From positions 223,690,901-223,754,900 of the forward strand of contig NC_061117.1 of the NCBI RefSeq assembly GCF_002878395.1: DNA of 64,000 bases, read 5' to 3'. This DNA comes from Capsicum annuum (lineage: Eukaryota; Streptophyta; Magnoliopsida; Solanales; Solanaceae). The notes beneath the pieces were generated by a model. It was not told where the DNA came from, made no database searches, and saw only the letters and a program-made list of their open reading frames with translations. The translations under genes and the position numbers were made by a program. This document shows, piece by piece, positions 44,326 to 56,628 of this stretch. The first letter of the stretch is position 1. The number at the start of each line of letters is the position of its first letter.

Positions 44326-45540
44326 GAGTTAAAAGAACAGCTCGCAGACCTCCTAGACAAAGGCTTTATTCGTCCTAGTGTTTCCCCATGGGGTGCACCC
44401 GTACTTTTCGTGCGAAAGAAGGGTGGGTCCCTTCGTATGTGCATAGACTACGGCCAGTTGAATAAAGTCACTATTAAAAACAAATATCCTCTTCCTAGGA
44501 TTGATGATCTTTTTGACCAGCTTCAGGGTGCTAAGTGTTTTTCGAAAATAGACCTTCGTTCGGGTTATCATCAGTTGAAAGTTAGGGAGTTAGACATTCC
44601 CAAAACAGCCTTTCGAACCCGATATGGTCACTATTAGTTCTCAGTTATGTCCTTCGGGTTGACTAATGCCCTTGCAGCCTTCATGGATCTTATGAATAGG
44701 TTGTTCCGTCAGTTTCCAGACTTGTTCGTCATAGTGTTCATTGATGATATTCTGATCTATTCCAAAAGTGAGGAGGACCATGCCAATCATCTCCGAATTA
44801 TCCTTCAGACCCTTAAGGATAGTCAGTTGTATGCTAAGTTCTCCAAATGTGAATTCTGGATGAGTGCTATTGCTTCTTTGGGCATATTATATCTAGTGAC
44901 GGTATTAAAGTAGATCCCCAAAAGATTAAGGCAGTGAGAAAATAGCCCAGACCCACGACTCCAACCGATATTCGAAGCTTCTTGGGCCTGGCAGGTTAGT
45001 ACAGAAGATTCATAGAGAGTTTTTCCTCCATAGCTGCTCCGCTTACTAAATTGACCCAGAAAAAGGCAAAGTTTGTGTGGTCTGATCTGTGTGAAAATAG
45101 TTTCGAGAAGTTGAAAGACAAGCTGACTACTACTCCTATTTTGACCCTTCCCGAGGGTGTAGATGGTTTTATGGTTTACTGTGATATGTCCCATGTGGGA
45201 CTTGGTTGTGTACTGATGCAGCGTGGTAAGGTGATAGCTTATGCATCTAGGAATTTGAAGGTGCACAAGCGAAATTACCCCACTCATGACTTGGAGTTAG
45301 CAGCTGTGGTGTTTGCATTCAGAATTTGGAGGCATTATCTCTATGGAGTGCATATTGATATTTCTACTGACCACAAGAGTTTGCAGTATGTTTTCTCGCA
45401 GAAAGAATTGAACCTCAGGCAGAGGCGTTGGATGGAGTTCTTGAAAGACTATGATACGAGCCTATATTACCATTCGGGAAAAGCAAATGTTGTAGCCGAC
45501 ACCCTCAGCAGGTTGTCTATGGGCAGCCTTTCTTATGTCG
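44326..45540 (+). pseudogene. Element D reverse transcriptase and RNase H, pseudogene
   Basis: Same frame as the protease at first: [55 protein letters not shown], then a stop at 44635-44637, then [12 protein letters not shown] and the catalytic [15 protein letters not shown] (the -DD- box). A frameshift near 44870-44915 moves the frame to 45051 onward: [77 protein letters not shown]. These are the RT-RNase H motifs of Ty3/gypsy pol. Homology stops after the [13 protein letters not shown] stretch, where integrase should begin. Confidence 0.9.
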
Positions 45541-47666
45541 AAATGACTAAAATGCCCCTAAGAAAACAAAGTTGAAACTGTCCCTCTGTTGACAAATTGA
45601 CAGGCTGAAGTAAAACGGGTATAACTCCTTACTCAGATGTTGCATTTAAATGAAACTAGTTGCATTGGAAATAAAACTCAAAGGGCTTTCATTTGATAGG
45701 TAGAATCTCTCCCAGTTCACTATATTCAGAGTGTTATGATCGTTTGAAGTTGACCCTGAAATGCTGAAAACTGGCAATAGGCTATGCGTTTTGCTACTGT
45801 TTTGAAATCCAAACGCAGCCTTATGCGTTCCGAAAGATTTCGAAACTTATCCGAGATGTACTATGAGCTTGTCCGATCGTAATGCAACTTCAAAATAAAA
45901 AAATGGAGGTCGTAAAGGTTGAAAAGTTGTATCCCGAAGATTGACAGCTAAAATGACTCTAATTCCCCATTACACTTGGAAAATTTTTCAAAGTTTTAAG
46001 TCTAAGAGCACTCTATTAAAGGCTAATCCATACACGACTTTTACGGGGTGTTACATTATCTCCTCCTTGGGATCATTCGTCCCCGAATGATGGATTGGAA
46101 ATGTTGAAGCTCAAAGGTATAGAATGACGCTGACATGATGTGTCTTCTAAGAAAGTATATAACTGATCTGAAACATTTAAACTTCTATCACGAAACTGAA
46201 TTCTGAGTTGACTTGCCCTTACTTGCTTCAAGAAGCTGATTCATGCTAAGAGTTTAGGATTCCCTTGAAGTGTTCATGATCCAATAATACATATTGAATT
46301 GAGAAGTGATAACTTATGCAATTACGAATCATGAGGCATCAAGACTTAGATCGTACCAGGGTATTATACTAACTGGGCTAAAATACTTGGAAGTATTTGA
46401 GATTATGCACTGAACACTTATGAACTGAGTCACGACTAAATAGCTGAATCTGAAACATGATGCTTTGACTGAACTGAATTCGCAACTTAGGATGAAATAT
46501 ATTATCTCTTGGGATGGTCATACGCATGATACTTATATTCAACGAGAGTATCTCTTCAACACTCTGTCTAAAGAAATTCTAGTATCATTATGGAGCAAAA
46601 GATCTTGGACAATGCAACTTCTTGTTTTTCAAGCTTAGCACACTTCTTTAGTACTCCCTTAACTATACTATTTCCCTTAAATACCATATTCATACCATTC
46701 AACTTATAATTCTCATATGGGCATTGATAGCTCTTTCTACAATGTCTATAGTAGCTTAAATCCTTTCACTGCGATCAAGCCTAACTCCAAGTCACAAAAA
46801 TACAACATGTCATACCATGATACTAGTCTAAACAATATGATTCAATCTTCCATATCTTTTTAAAGTTCACACCCTAAGCATATCATGCCTTCCCATATTA
46901 ATGACTAACTCTAAACTCTTACTATAGATTCACTAGCGCATATTGCGTCCCTTCACTACAATCCCAACATTTCATTCAAGCCTATCTTTACAAGCTCATA
47001 TGAACTTCAAGGCAAACACCCATGAAGACACACTTCACATATTCTCTAAACCACTATTAATATAACTCCCACGCGCTACCCCAAGAACATACACACACAA
47101 ATTTTCACTAACCATCACATATATCAAAAACTTGGCCCCAGATCTTACTTCACACTTATGGTCTTATCTAAAACAAGCATACTATAAAGCGTGAGTACAT
47201 GAGTCATGAGCTACATAACCTCAATTTGGAGTTCATAACTTATGGAATGGGATTCCGACTACTGAATGAACTGAAACTTCTCATTTTGGAACTTGAAGAG
47301 TACATGGTTCTCTATCATAAGAATGAACATGAATTTTGATCATTGGACTGAAGCGTAAGGCATGAGTAGATATTGGGATAACTGGAAAAAAATACTGAGA
47401 TAAGAATGGGTTGAGTCTCACCCTTACTTTCTTACGTTCTATATCATCATGACATCACGGCTAGAATCTGAAAGCCTGACTTGGTTATTCGCTCTATCAT
47501 CTCCCCCTTAGCTTCAAGCCATCATATTAAGTTTGGGAGATCCCTTACTAAAATCTAAACTGAAGTACACTCACTGCACTCTGGGGTCTGGAAAACTACT
47601 ATACACGCATATCATGGCACTTAACCCAAATGACTACACCTGAAAGTGGAAAACCCACTGTTAATA
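45541..47666 (-). mobile_element. Element C, left part: truncated 3' LTR and internal region
   Basis: Minus-strand LARD-like element. The LTR remnant is 45541-46055 (about 515 of roughly 2000 bp); read on the minus strand it starts TGTAACACCCCGTAAAAGTC. The complement of the purine tract (TTATCTCCTCCTTGGGATC) follows at 46056. Positions 46056-47666 are internal sequence homologous to the interiors of A, B and F and non-coding. Element F interrupts it after the TAATA at 47662-47666. The LTR is A/D-like, not F-like, so C and F are different subfamilies. Confidence 0.82.
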
Positions 47667-49745
47667 TGTCACGACCCGAACCGGGTCCCTGGCCGTGACG
47701 AGTATCCCAAACCATGAAGGCCCGAAACACCCATATCTATCTGGTAATCATACGCATAATTCAAAAGATAAAGAGATGCGGAAGACAATAACATTATGGA
47801 AAACATGGTCAAGAGTCATATGAAAGTAATAATAGGGAATAATGTCCCAAAATCTCAAATCAACACCTCTATAATGTCTGCGAAATCTCTACTACATGAC
47901 TAAAACAAAGTTTATCTAAATATTGGGACAAGGCCCCCAGTAGACCCAAAACTAATAAGTGATAAATGACACTTCCAAATAATCAGGCCTTCGGAAATAT
48001 AGAAGGCTCACCAAGTGACTCTGCAAATCTTTCCGAGGAATCTACTGATTTTCTAGACCCCTAGACTGCGCCTCCGAACCTGGAAGGAAGGGGGTCAATA
48101 CAAAAGTACTGGTACGCAGAGATATCAAAACAAAACATAATATTTTTACAAAATATAGTTGAGAGCCATTATAAAGCAGTTTCATATCAAGTCATTTGAA
48201 AACACATGGGAATAATGTAATTGTTTTCAACAACAATGTAATACAGCTGAGCTAGGTGGAATATCGTACATATCACATTTACACCAACTGTCAAACCTCG
48301 GTTGCCGCCGAGATTAGAGTATACATGAGGGGCAGACACACAAGATCACATAGTAGGGTGTCTTGACCCAATGGTAGTGCACAAGATCACAAAGTAGGGC
48401 TCCTAACCATAGTCCCAATTTGAGAATAACATAAAGTCAGGTACGCAAGATCACAAAGCAGGGTACCAAATTCCCATATCGGCAAACACAGTTTCCAGCG
48501 ATAAGCCCTTACACTCAAACGCCTTCTTCGGGCATCCACCTATCTCATGTAAAATCAATGCATTCAAATTTCATCTGATTCAATCACATATCTTATTTGT
48601 AGGGAATCGTCATACCCGACTTGCAAGTCATCAATATCACATCAACATATGCATAATCATTTAAAAATCAAGATGTTTTCATCATTTACAAGTAGTGGAC
48701 AATAATTATTTCAAATTCATGCTCTCTTTTATTGGTCACAATATAATATGGGGTATCAAAACATTATCATGGGAATTTGAAAGCAATTTATCATTCATAT
48801 TTATCAAACTTCCATGGAAATTCTCAAATCACATATGCATGGTTTCAACCATTGAAGTATATAGGCAAACAATTCCCATGACCTTAAAAAAATGACTTAG
48901 AAATCATAATAAGAGCAAGTTATTAGTATTTATTGAAAACCTCCATTTAAAAGCATGCATGTTCATAAAACTACACCTATGAGATTTTTGGATAACCCCA
49001 CGTACCTCGATTGCTACGAACATTAGGTGCTTCTTGAAGCCTACGTTGAGAGGATTCCAAATATGCAATTAGTTTCTAAAACCCACAGTTGAATTTTGAG
49101 TTGCATGGGTTTTTATTTTGAAACCCTAGAGAGAGTTCTTGAACAATTTTGATGAATGAAGGTGTATTTTAGGGTCTTTGGGAACTGAATTTCGTGTTTA
49201 GGGCTAAGTAAGGGTGGAAAAGGACCATTTTGCCCCAAAAACAGAGTGTTTAAGTCACTTGAAACCTTTACATAGCGTTGCCTATGCTATCGCCTATGTT
49301 TACGTAGGCGCCGCCTACGCTATCGCCTATGTTTACATAGGCGCCGCCTACGCTATCGCCTATGTTTACATAGGCGCCGCCTACTAATTTGAAAGGCCAT
49401 AACTTCTTGCTCAGGTGCCAGATTTTAGCAAAATTGGTATCGTTGGAAAGATAACTCAAAGACCTATCATTTGACACATAGTAGGCTCTCTAATTGGACA
49501 TATACAGAGAGTTATGGTCGATGAAAGCTAACACAAATTACAACGTTCACTAAAACTTAATCGATCGAAATAGTTTCAACTCGTCCTTGAGTTGAAGGAC
49601 CACTATGGTCTAAATTCAAGCTTGAATGGATTCACATACTACGCAAATAATTAACATGCCATATTGGTATAGGATTTATGGCTTTGGGATTATCAACGCA
49701 TCGGAATCATGGTCTATATTGTAGCCCGAAATGCGGGGCATTACA
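47667..49745 (-). repeat. Element F 3' LTR
   Basis: 2079 bp. It contains about three GGCGCC minisatellite units at 49275-49385. The start (minus strand) TGTAATGCCCC and end GGTCGTGACA give TG...CA. Confidence 0.9.
49270..49388. repeat. GGCGCC minisatellite in the F 3' LTR
   Basis: About three units of 33 bp: CGCCTATGTTTACATAGGCG, then CCGCCTACGCTAT. Each unit is itself a perfect inverted repeat around the centre (CGCCTATG/CATAGGCG). Confidence 0.85.
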
Positions 49746-52700
49746 TTATCTCCCCCTTGGGATCATTCGTCCTCGAATGATGGGTAGGAACATATTGAAG
49801 CTTAGAGGTATGGAATAACGCGGACATGACATGTCCTCTAATAAATAATACACTGATCTGAAACATGACCATATGGATGGAACTACTGATGTTCCGAATT
49901 CTTATACCAGACATGCAGATCTGATGCATGGAATACACGACTGAAGCTACTCATAAGCTGAATTATCATAATGAACATGCATACCTGATGCATAGATTTG
50001 TTACTGAGTTGTTCTCATGAACGCAGAACTGAATACATTGCTAAGCTGAACTTTTTCTATTGGACATACATTTCTAATACATGCATATCTGACTGAACTG
50101 ACGTATGAACGTATGACTTAATACACAATGATAACTGGTGCGGAGCTTGTAATAAGAATCTATGCATGCAGCTGAATGGGGTATCTCCCCCTTGGGACCC
50201 TATGTCCCTCTATGAATGCCCAATTCACTAAGACACTCGGAAAACTGAGGCGATGCGCAGGGCACCTATGAATTGAATCATAACTGAACATCTAAAATCT
50301 GAATTTAATGCACGATGCATAAACTAGGCTATACTCGTAACTACTGGTATAATCTATCTTGGAATAGTAGCATGTCTGTGATTTCGAGTAGCATGAATAA
50401 GTGCAAAGACGAGAAAACAAGTCATGCGAATCTGACTACTAAACTGACTTATTGGCCATATAGACTGAATTATACTACATCCTCATACTTAACTGGAGTA
50501 TCTCTTCAGAACAATTCTCTAAAGAAATTTTAGCGGTAATAGGGAGCCATGAATCTTGGGTATGGATTACACAAGACATCCAACTGAGGAAATCACAACA
50601 TTGACACTACTCTACAATTTGGAATATAGACATATAACTCTTAAATTAGGATAGAATTTTTAGACCTTTGGCAATACAACTTCTTACTTTCAGGCTTAGA
50701 GCACTTCCCGAATATCCCTTAACTATACTATTCCCTATAAATATCATATCCATTCAACTCAGCTTAAAATTCTCATATGAGCATTGACAAATCTTTCTAC
50801 TAATGTCAGAAATAACTTAATACCTTCGCCGTGATCAAGCCTAACTCTAAGTCAAAAAAAAAAATACAGCATGCCAGACCACGCTATTATTCTAAACCAT
50901 ATGATGCTACCTTCTATATCTCCTTTTAAAGATCACATCCTAAGTATAACATGCCTTACCACTTCAAAGACTACTCTGAACTCTTAATATGAAGTCGCTA
51001 ATGCATATTGCGACCTTCCACTACAATCCCAAAATGTCATTCAAGACTAATTTATAGCCACATGTTAACTTCAAGGCAACCACCCATAAATACATACTTC
51101 ACATAGTTTCTAAACTATTGTCAATATAACTCCCACGCGCTACCCTAAGACATACGTACAAAAATTTTTCCACTAACCATCACATGTATCAAAAACTTGA
51201 CCCTAAATCTTACTTCACACTTATGGCCTTATCTAAACAAGCATACTATGATCTTCCATCAACAAGAACATTTACATCATCACCACTATCATTGCATAGG
51301 AAGGGTCACTAAAAAGTAAAAACATAAGACCCTCAAGCGTGAAAAGATCTTTATACGGGACTGAGCACACTATAAAGAGTGAGTACATGCATCATGAGTT
51401 GCATGACCTCAACTAGAGTTCATAACATAATGAATGTGATTCTGACTACTTGAATAAACTAGAACTCATTATCTTGGAACTGGAAGAGTACGCGACTCTC
51501 TATCATATACCGGAATCATGAACTATGATCACAGAACTGAATCGTAAGGCATGAGTAAGCATCCAGATAACTAAAAAAAATACTGAGGTAGGAATGGGTT
51601 AAGATCCACCCTCACTTTCTGATGTTCTAAATCATAGTGCATCACTACTATAATCTGAGAGCCTTACTTGGTCATTCGTTCTATCATCTCCCCCTCAGCT
51701 TCACGTCATCATCTAAAGTTTGGGAGATCCTTTACTAGATTCTAACTAAACTATACTTACTGCGCTCTAGGGTCTGAAAAAAATGACAATGTATGCATAT
51801 CATAGAACTTAACCCGAATGACTACCTTCTGGGATACACTCTATCTTTCCATAGCCACCAATAGTCATAGTATAATGCTTGCACACTTATTTCTATCGGT
51901 TCAACCTTCAAAACTCAAACTTAGATTCTAACTCTTAACATGGATATCACCAAGCCTTTGATGAACTATATCACTTTCGAAACAGCCTACCACTATTGCG
52001 ACTCCAAATTTATATCCCTCTACTATGAGAATCAAGATCACATTAAAAGGCTCAACACTATCCATCAAGGCTCCTTAACTTGGCTATCTAGAACACCATA
52101 TACCATCTAACTAGTCTTTTTCCAACTAGCAACTCAACTTTACCACTAGTCACGCAACATGTAATAGTCTTAGAGAAATGCCACAACTCCATATCGCCTT
52201 GGGCATATTTACCCACCATACTTACAATGTTATACTTCATTACGAATCAACTTAAACTTAAGCCATTTCATACACCGTTCAAGCCTATTAGATCACTTCC
52301 ATTACCATATAACTAGTATCATTAACCAAGAAATCATCACATCCACCTTCATGGACATCAACTATTCAAACTTAATATCTAGTGCTATGCATGATTTACA
52401 ACCCAACCTTACACAAAATTTTCTCTTGGAAACTATAAATAAACATCACAAAACACTAGTGGACTAGAACTTCATAACCACAATAATCGATCATGACCTA
52501 ATAGTTTTCCTTATCATAATCCATTAGCATGTACTATTTCATTACTTCAAGCCTTCTAATTTAATCCCACAAAACATGCATCATCAAACTCTTGCCACTA
52601 TTTACCACCACACCATTTAAATTAAAGACTATAGTTTAGTATCAATCATTTACCATCAATGAAGAATGCAACATAATATAAATATACTAATCCATCAAAT

Positions 52701-53995
52701 TGGGACATTCTACCCAAATATCTCAAAAATCTACTACATACCTTCTCATAAGTAGCACTAGTTTACAACTACCAATGAAAAGAGGGTCAAGAGGGTTAAA
52801 GCCTCATAATAGACATGGTCAACCTTATCCTTATATTATAACCCTGTACAATCGTATCTACTTATACTGCTTTCTCACATCACAATTACTTACCCAAGCG
52901 TACATTTACACTACCTTCAAATTCCTCAAACAACCATGAGTCTATAATCATAACTTACTCGCTAATATAGCCATTTTCACATTCAAGCAACCAACAAATC
53001 ACCCTGACCAACAACTCCTTCTCTACCTTCTACTAATAACACCCAAGGACGAATCACTTCATTACCAACTCTATCTCATGCAAAAAGATTCAGCTATACA
53101 TATATTCAACCAACACAAGAACAACACATTGAACGACAAATTGCTAGTGAATCGAAATAGGCCTCACACGGCTTCGCTAGACTTTGATTTTTTTTTTGAA
53201 CACGAAAATGGGATGAGTGAAAAGTCAACTATGCTAGTGAATCAAAAGAGCCCCACACGGCTTCACTAGACTTTTTAGTTTCATCAACACAATGATAAAA
53301 TATTTTCAAGAGATAGAAACTTGTCACACAATATTCCATAAGCTGAGAATACACATCTTACTTTGTATAGATAAAAATCTGAGTCAAATATTTCCCTCAC
53401 AGATTATCATACAATCCACACACGCTACTAGTTACCAACAGGTCATGACACTGACACTTTAACTTATACTACTATTTGCATGGAAATACAATTCCAACAC
53501 TTCTACTACACATCTTTTTCCTTAAGCATGACATATTCATTATAAATTTCTGAAAAAGGCCGAATATACTCAATACAAAAGGTTGAAAAGCACGATTTTG
53601 TCAAGATCAAGGTTCACACTAGAACCCATACACTCTGAAGCAATAATGGACTCTTCTCAAGTCCTTGCACAATTTTAAGATCTTATATGATGCGATCCGA
53701 AGGGACAATACCATTTAGACTATAAACTTCTGGACTTAAATCACCCCAGGAATGTGAAGGGTCTGAGAACATCCGAGTAAGAAAAGAATTTGGGATGATT
53801 TTACTTTAGTATGGACGTCACCATAGCACGAATTATCTGTTGCACGAACTAGAACATGAAGAAAGAGAGACATTCCTAAATGCCTTGTAGTCTCCTGCTT
53901 ATAAGTATGGCACGCTACATACCCATAAATAAGACTCTACCCAACGCGATTTCGCAGACACCCTGGGACCATGAACCATGCTCTGATATCAAGTT
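49746..53995 (-). other. Element F internal region, non-coding
   Basis: 4250 bp, no gag-pol. On the plus strand the complement of the conserved inverted repeat occurs at 53144-53180 (one arm with a single mismatch) and 53234-53269, 700-850 bases from the primer site. It aligns end to end with the interiors of A and B. Short frames such as 50315-50533 or 52700-52939 have no recognisable domain. Confidence 0.75.
53144..53269 (-). other. Conserved inverted repeat, duplicated, element F
   Basis: Two copies, 53144-53180 and 53234-53269 (plus-strand coordinates), in the same arrangement as in element A. One arm of the first copy has a single change (TTCGCTAG). Confidence 0.65.
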
Positions 53996-56105
53996 TGTCA
54001 TGACCCAAACTGGGGCCCTGGCCATGACGAGTATTCAAAATCATGAATGCCCAAAACACCCCTATCTGTCTGGTAATCATGCACATAATTCAAATGATAA
54101 AGAGATGCGGAAGATAATAACATTATGAAAAACATGATCAAGAGTCATATGCAAGAAATAATAGAGAATAATGTCCCAAAATCTCAAATCAACACCTCTA
54201 TAACGTCTGCGAAATCTCTACTACATGATTGAAACAAATGTCTATCTAAGAACTGGGACAAGGCCCCCAGTAGACCCAAAACTAATAAGTGATAAATGAC
54301 ACTACCAGATAATCAGTCCTTCCAAAATATAGAAGGCTCACCAAGTGACTCTGCAAATCTTTTCGAGGAATCTACTGATTTTCTAGACCCCTAGACTGCG
54401 CCTCCGAACCTGGAAGGAAGGGGGTCAATACAAAAGTACTGGTACGCAGAGATATCAAAACAAAACATAATATTTTTACAAAATATAGTTGAGAGCCATT
54501 ATAAAGCAGTTTCACATCAAGTCATTTGAAAACACATGGGAATAATGTAATTGTTTTCAACAACAATGTAATGCAGTTGAGCTAGGTGGAATACCGTACA
54601 TATCACATTTACACCAACTGTCAAACCTCGGTTGCCGCCGAGATTAGAGTATACGTGAGGGGCAGACACACAAGATCACATAGTAGGGTGTCTTGACCCA
54701 ATGGTAGTGCACAAGATCACAAAGAAGGGCTTCTAACCATAGTCCCAATTTGGGAATGACATAAAGTCAGGTACACAAGATCACAAAGCAGGGTACCAAA
54801 TTCCCATGTCGGCCAACATGGTTTCCAGCGATAAGCCCTTACACTCAAATGCCTTCTTTGGGCATTCACCTATCTCATGTAAAATCAATGCATTCAAATT
54901 TCATCTGATTCAATCACATATCTTATTTGTAGGGCATCGTCATACCCAACTTGGAAGTCATCAATATCACATCAACATATGCATAATCATGTAAAAATCA
55001 AGATGATTTCATCATTTACAAGTAGTGGACAATAATTATTTCAAATTCATGCTCTCTTTTGTTGGTCGCAATATAATATGGGGTATCGAAACATTATCAT
55101 GGGAATTTGAAAGCAATTTATCATTCATATTTATCAAAATTCCATGGAAAATATCAAATCTCATATGCATGGTTTCAACCATTGAAGTATATAGGAAACA
55201 ATTCCCATGAACTTAAAAAAATGACTTAGAAATCATAATAAGAGCAAGTTATTAGTATTTTTTGAAAACCCCATTTAAAAGCATGCATGTTCATAAAACT
55301 ACACCCCTGATATTTTTGGATAACCCCACGTACCTCGATTGCTACGAATATTAGGTGCTTCTTGAAGCCTACGTTGAGAGGATTCCAAATATGCAATTAG
55401 TTTCTAAAACTCACGGTTCAATCTTGAGTTGCTTGGATTTTTATTTTGAAACCCTAGAGAGAGTTCTTGAACAATTTTGATTAATGAAGGTGTATTTTGG
55501 GGTCTTTGGAAACTGAATTTCGTGTTTAGGGCTAAGTAAGGGTGGAAAAGGACCATTTTGCCCCAAAAATGAAGTGTTTAAGTCACTTGAAACCTTTACA
55601 TAGGCATTGCCTATGCTATCACCTATGTTTATATAGGCGCTGCCTATGCTATCGCCTATGTTCATAGGCGCCGCCTATGCTATCGTCTATGTTTACATAG
55701 GCGCCGCCTATGCTATCGCCTATGTTTACATAGGCTCCGCCTACTACTTCGAAAGGCCATAACTTCTTGCTTGGGTGCTGTATTTTAGCAAAATTGGTAT
55801 CGTTGGAAAGCTAACTCAAAGACCTATCATTTGACACATAGTAGGCTCTCTAATTCAACATATACAGAGATTTATGGTCGATGGAAGTTGACACAAATTA
55901 TAACGTCCACTAAAACTTAATTGATTGAAATAGTTTCAACTCGTCCTTAAGTTGAAGGACCTCTATGGTCTAAATTCAAGCTTAAATGGATTCACATACT
56001 ACGCAAATAATTAACATGCCATATTGGCATAGGATTTATGTCTTCGGGATTATCAATGCATTGGAATCATGGTCTATATTGTAGCCCAAAATGCGGGGCA
56101 TTACA
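53996..56105 (-). repeat. Element F 5' LTR
   Basis: 2110 bp. It has about four to five GGCGCC minisatellite units (55600-55745), more than its partner LTR. Confidence 0.9.
55600..55745. repeat. GGCGCC minisatellite in the F 5' LTR
   Basis: Four to five ~33 bp units of GCCTATGCTATCGCCTATGT, then TTACATAGGCGCC; one unit has lost a few bases near 55660. Confidence 0.85.
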
Positions 56106-56110
56106 TAATA

Positions 56111-56628
56111 CTATCTTCTGAGATACACTTTATCATTCTATAGACCCAGCAGTCATGATATAATACTTGCACACTTAGTAACTTCGGGTCTTCATGAGTA
56201 TCCCCATAGTCGAAGTGCACACCCTCTAGTGCTTTAACACTTATTTCTATTAGTTCAACCTTCAAAAACTCAAACTTAGAATCTAGCACTCAACAGGGAT
56301 ACCACCAAGCCTTCAATGAATCATACTACTTCCGACATAGCCTACCAATATCGCGACTCCAAACTTACATCTCTCTACTATGAGAATCAAGATCATATAA
56401 ATAGGCTCAACACTATCAATCAAAACTCCTTAACTTGGCTATTTAGAATACCATATACCATCTAACTAGTCTTTCTCCACCTAGCAACTCAACGGTACCA
56501 CTCATCACAAAAAACGTGTAATAGTCTTAGAAAATACCGCAACCTCATATCACCTTGGGCATACTTCTACATTATATATGCAACATCATACTTCACTATG
56601 AATCAAATAAACTTAGCTTCTTGCATAT
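56111..56628 (-). mobile_element. Element C, right part: internal region
   Basis: It resumes element C after the F target duplication (CTATCTTCTGAGATACACTT) and matches the corresponding stretch inside F (about 51825-52260, CCTTCTGGGATACACTCTAT onward). It is non-coding. Element G cuts it off at 56629. C's primer site and 5' LTR are not in the window, presumably beyond G. Confidence 0.8.

Larger units (their letters stand above)
40169..45540 (+). mobile_element. Element D: Ty3/gypsy retrotransposon with decayed gag-pol, truncated
   Basis: It begins 195 bp after the PMD-2 stop. The 5' LTR is 40174-42131 (TGTAACACCCC...GTCGTGACA), the primer-site relic TGGTATTAAAGC is at 42136-42147, and gag, protease, reverse transcriptase and RNase H follow in the usual Ty3/gypsy order. 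Sequence identity is lost at about 45540, right after RNase H, where minus-strand LTR sequence of element C begins. Integrase, the 3' LTR and the right-hand target duplication are therefore missing. The gag start and long LTR are like Del/Tekay chromoviruses, but without integrase a chromodomain cannot be checked. D is the only plus-strand relative in the window that encoded proteins. Confidence 0.9.
47662..56110 (-). mobile_element. Element F: complete LARD-like LTR retrotransposon nested in C
   Basis: The element is 47667-56105, flanked by TAATA (47662-47666 and 56106-56110). On the minus strand the 5' LTR is 53996-56105 (2110 bp), the primer site is the complement of GCTCTGATATCA (53980-53991), the interior is 49746-53995 (4250 bp) and the 3' LTR is 47667-49745 (2079 bp). 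The purine-tract complement TTATCTCCCCCTTGGG is at 49746-49761. The LTRs read TGTAATGCCCCGCATTTCGGG... to ...GTGACA and are very similar to each other, with one clear difference in minisatellite number. There is no gag or pol anywhere inside. Confidence 0.92.

Noticed and set aside
42282..45575. Element D as an endogenous pararetrovirus
   Set aside because: It has a true LTR, a primer site and the gag-PR-RT-RNase H order of Ty3/gypsy. No movement protein or viral coat motifs are seen.
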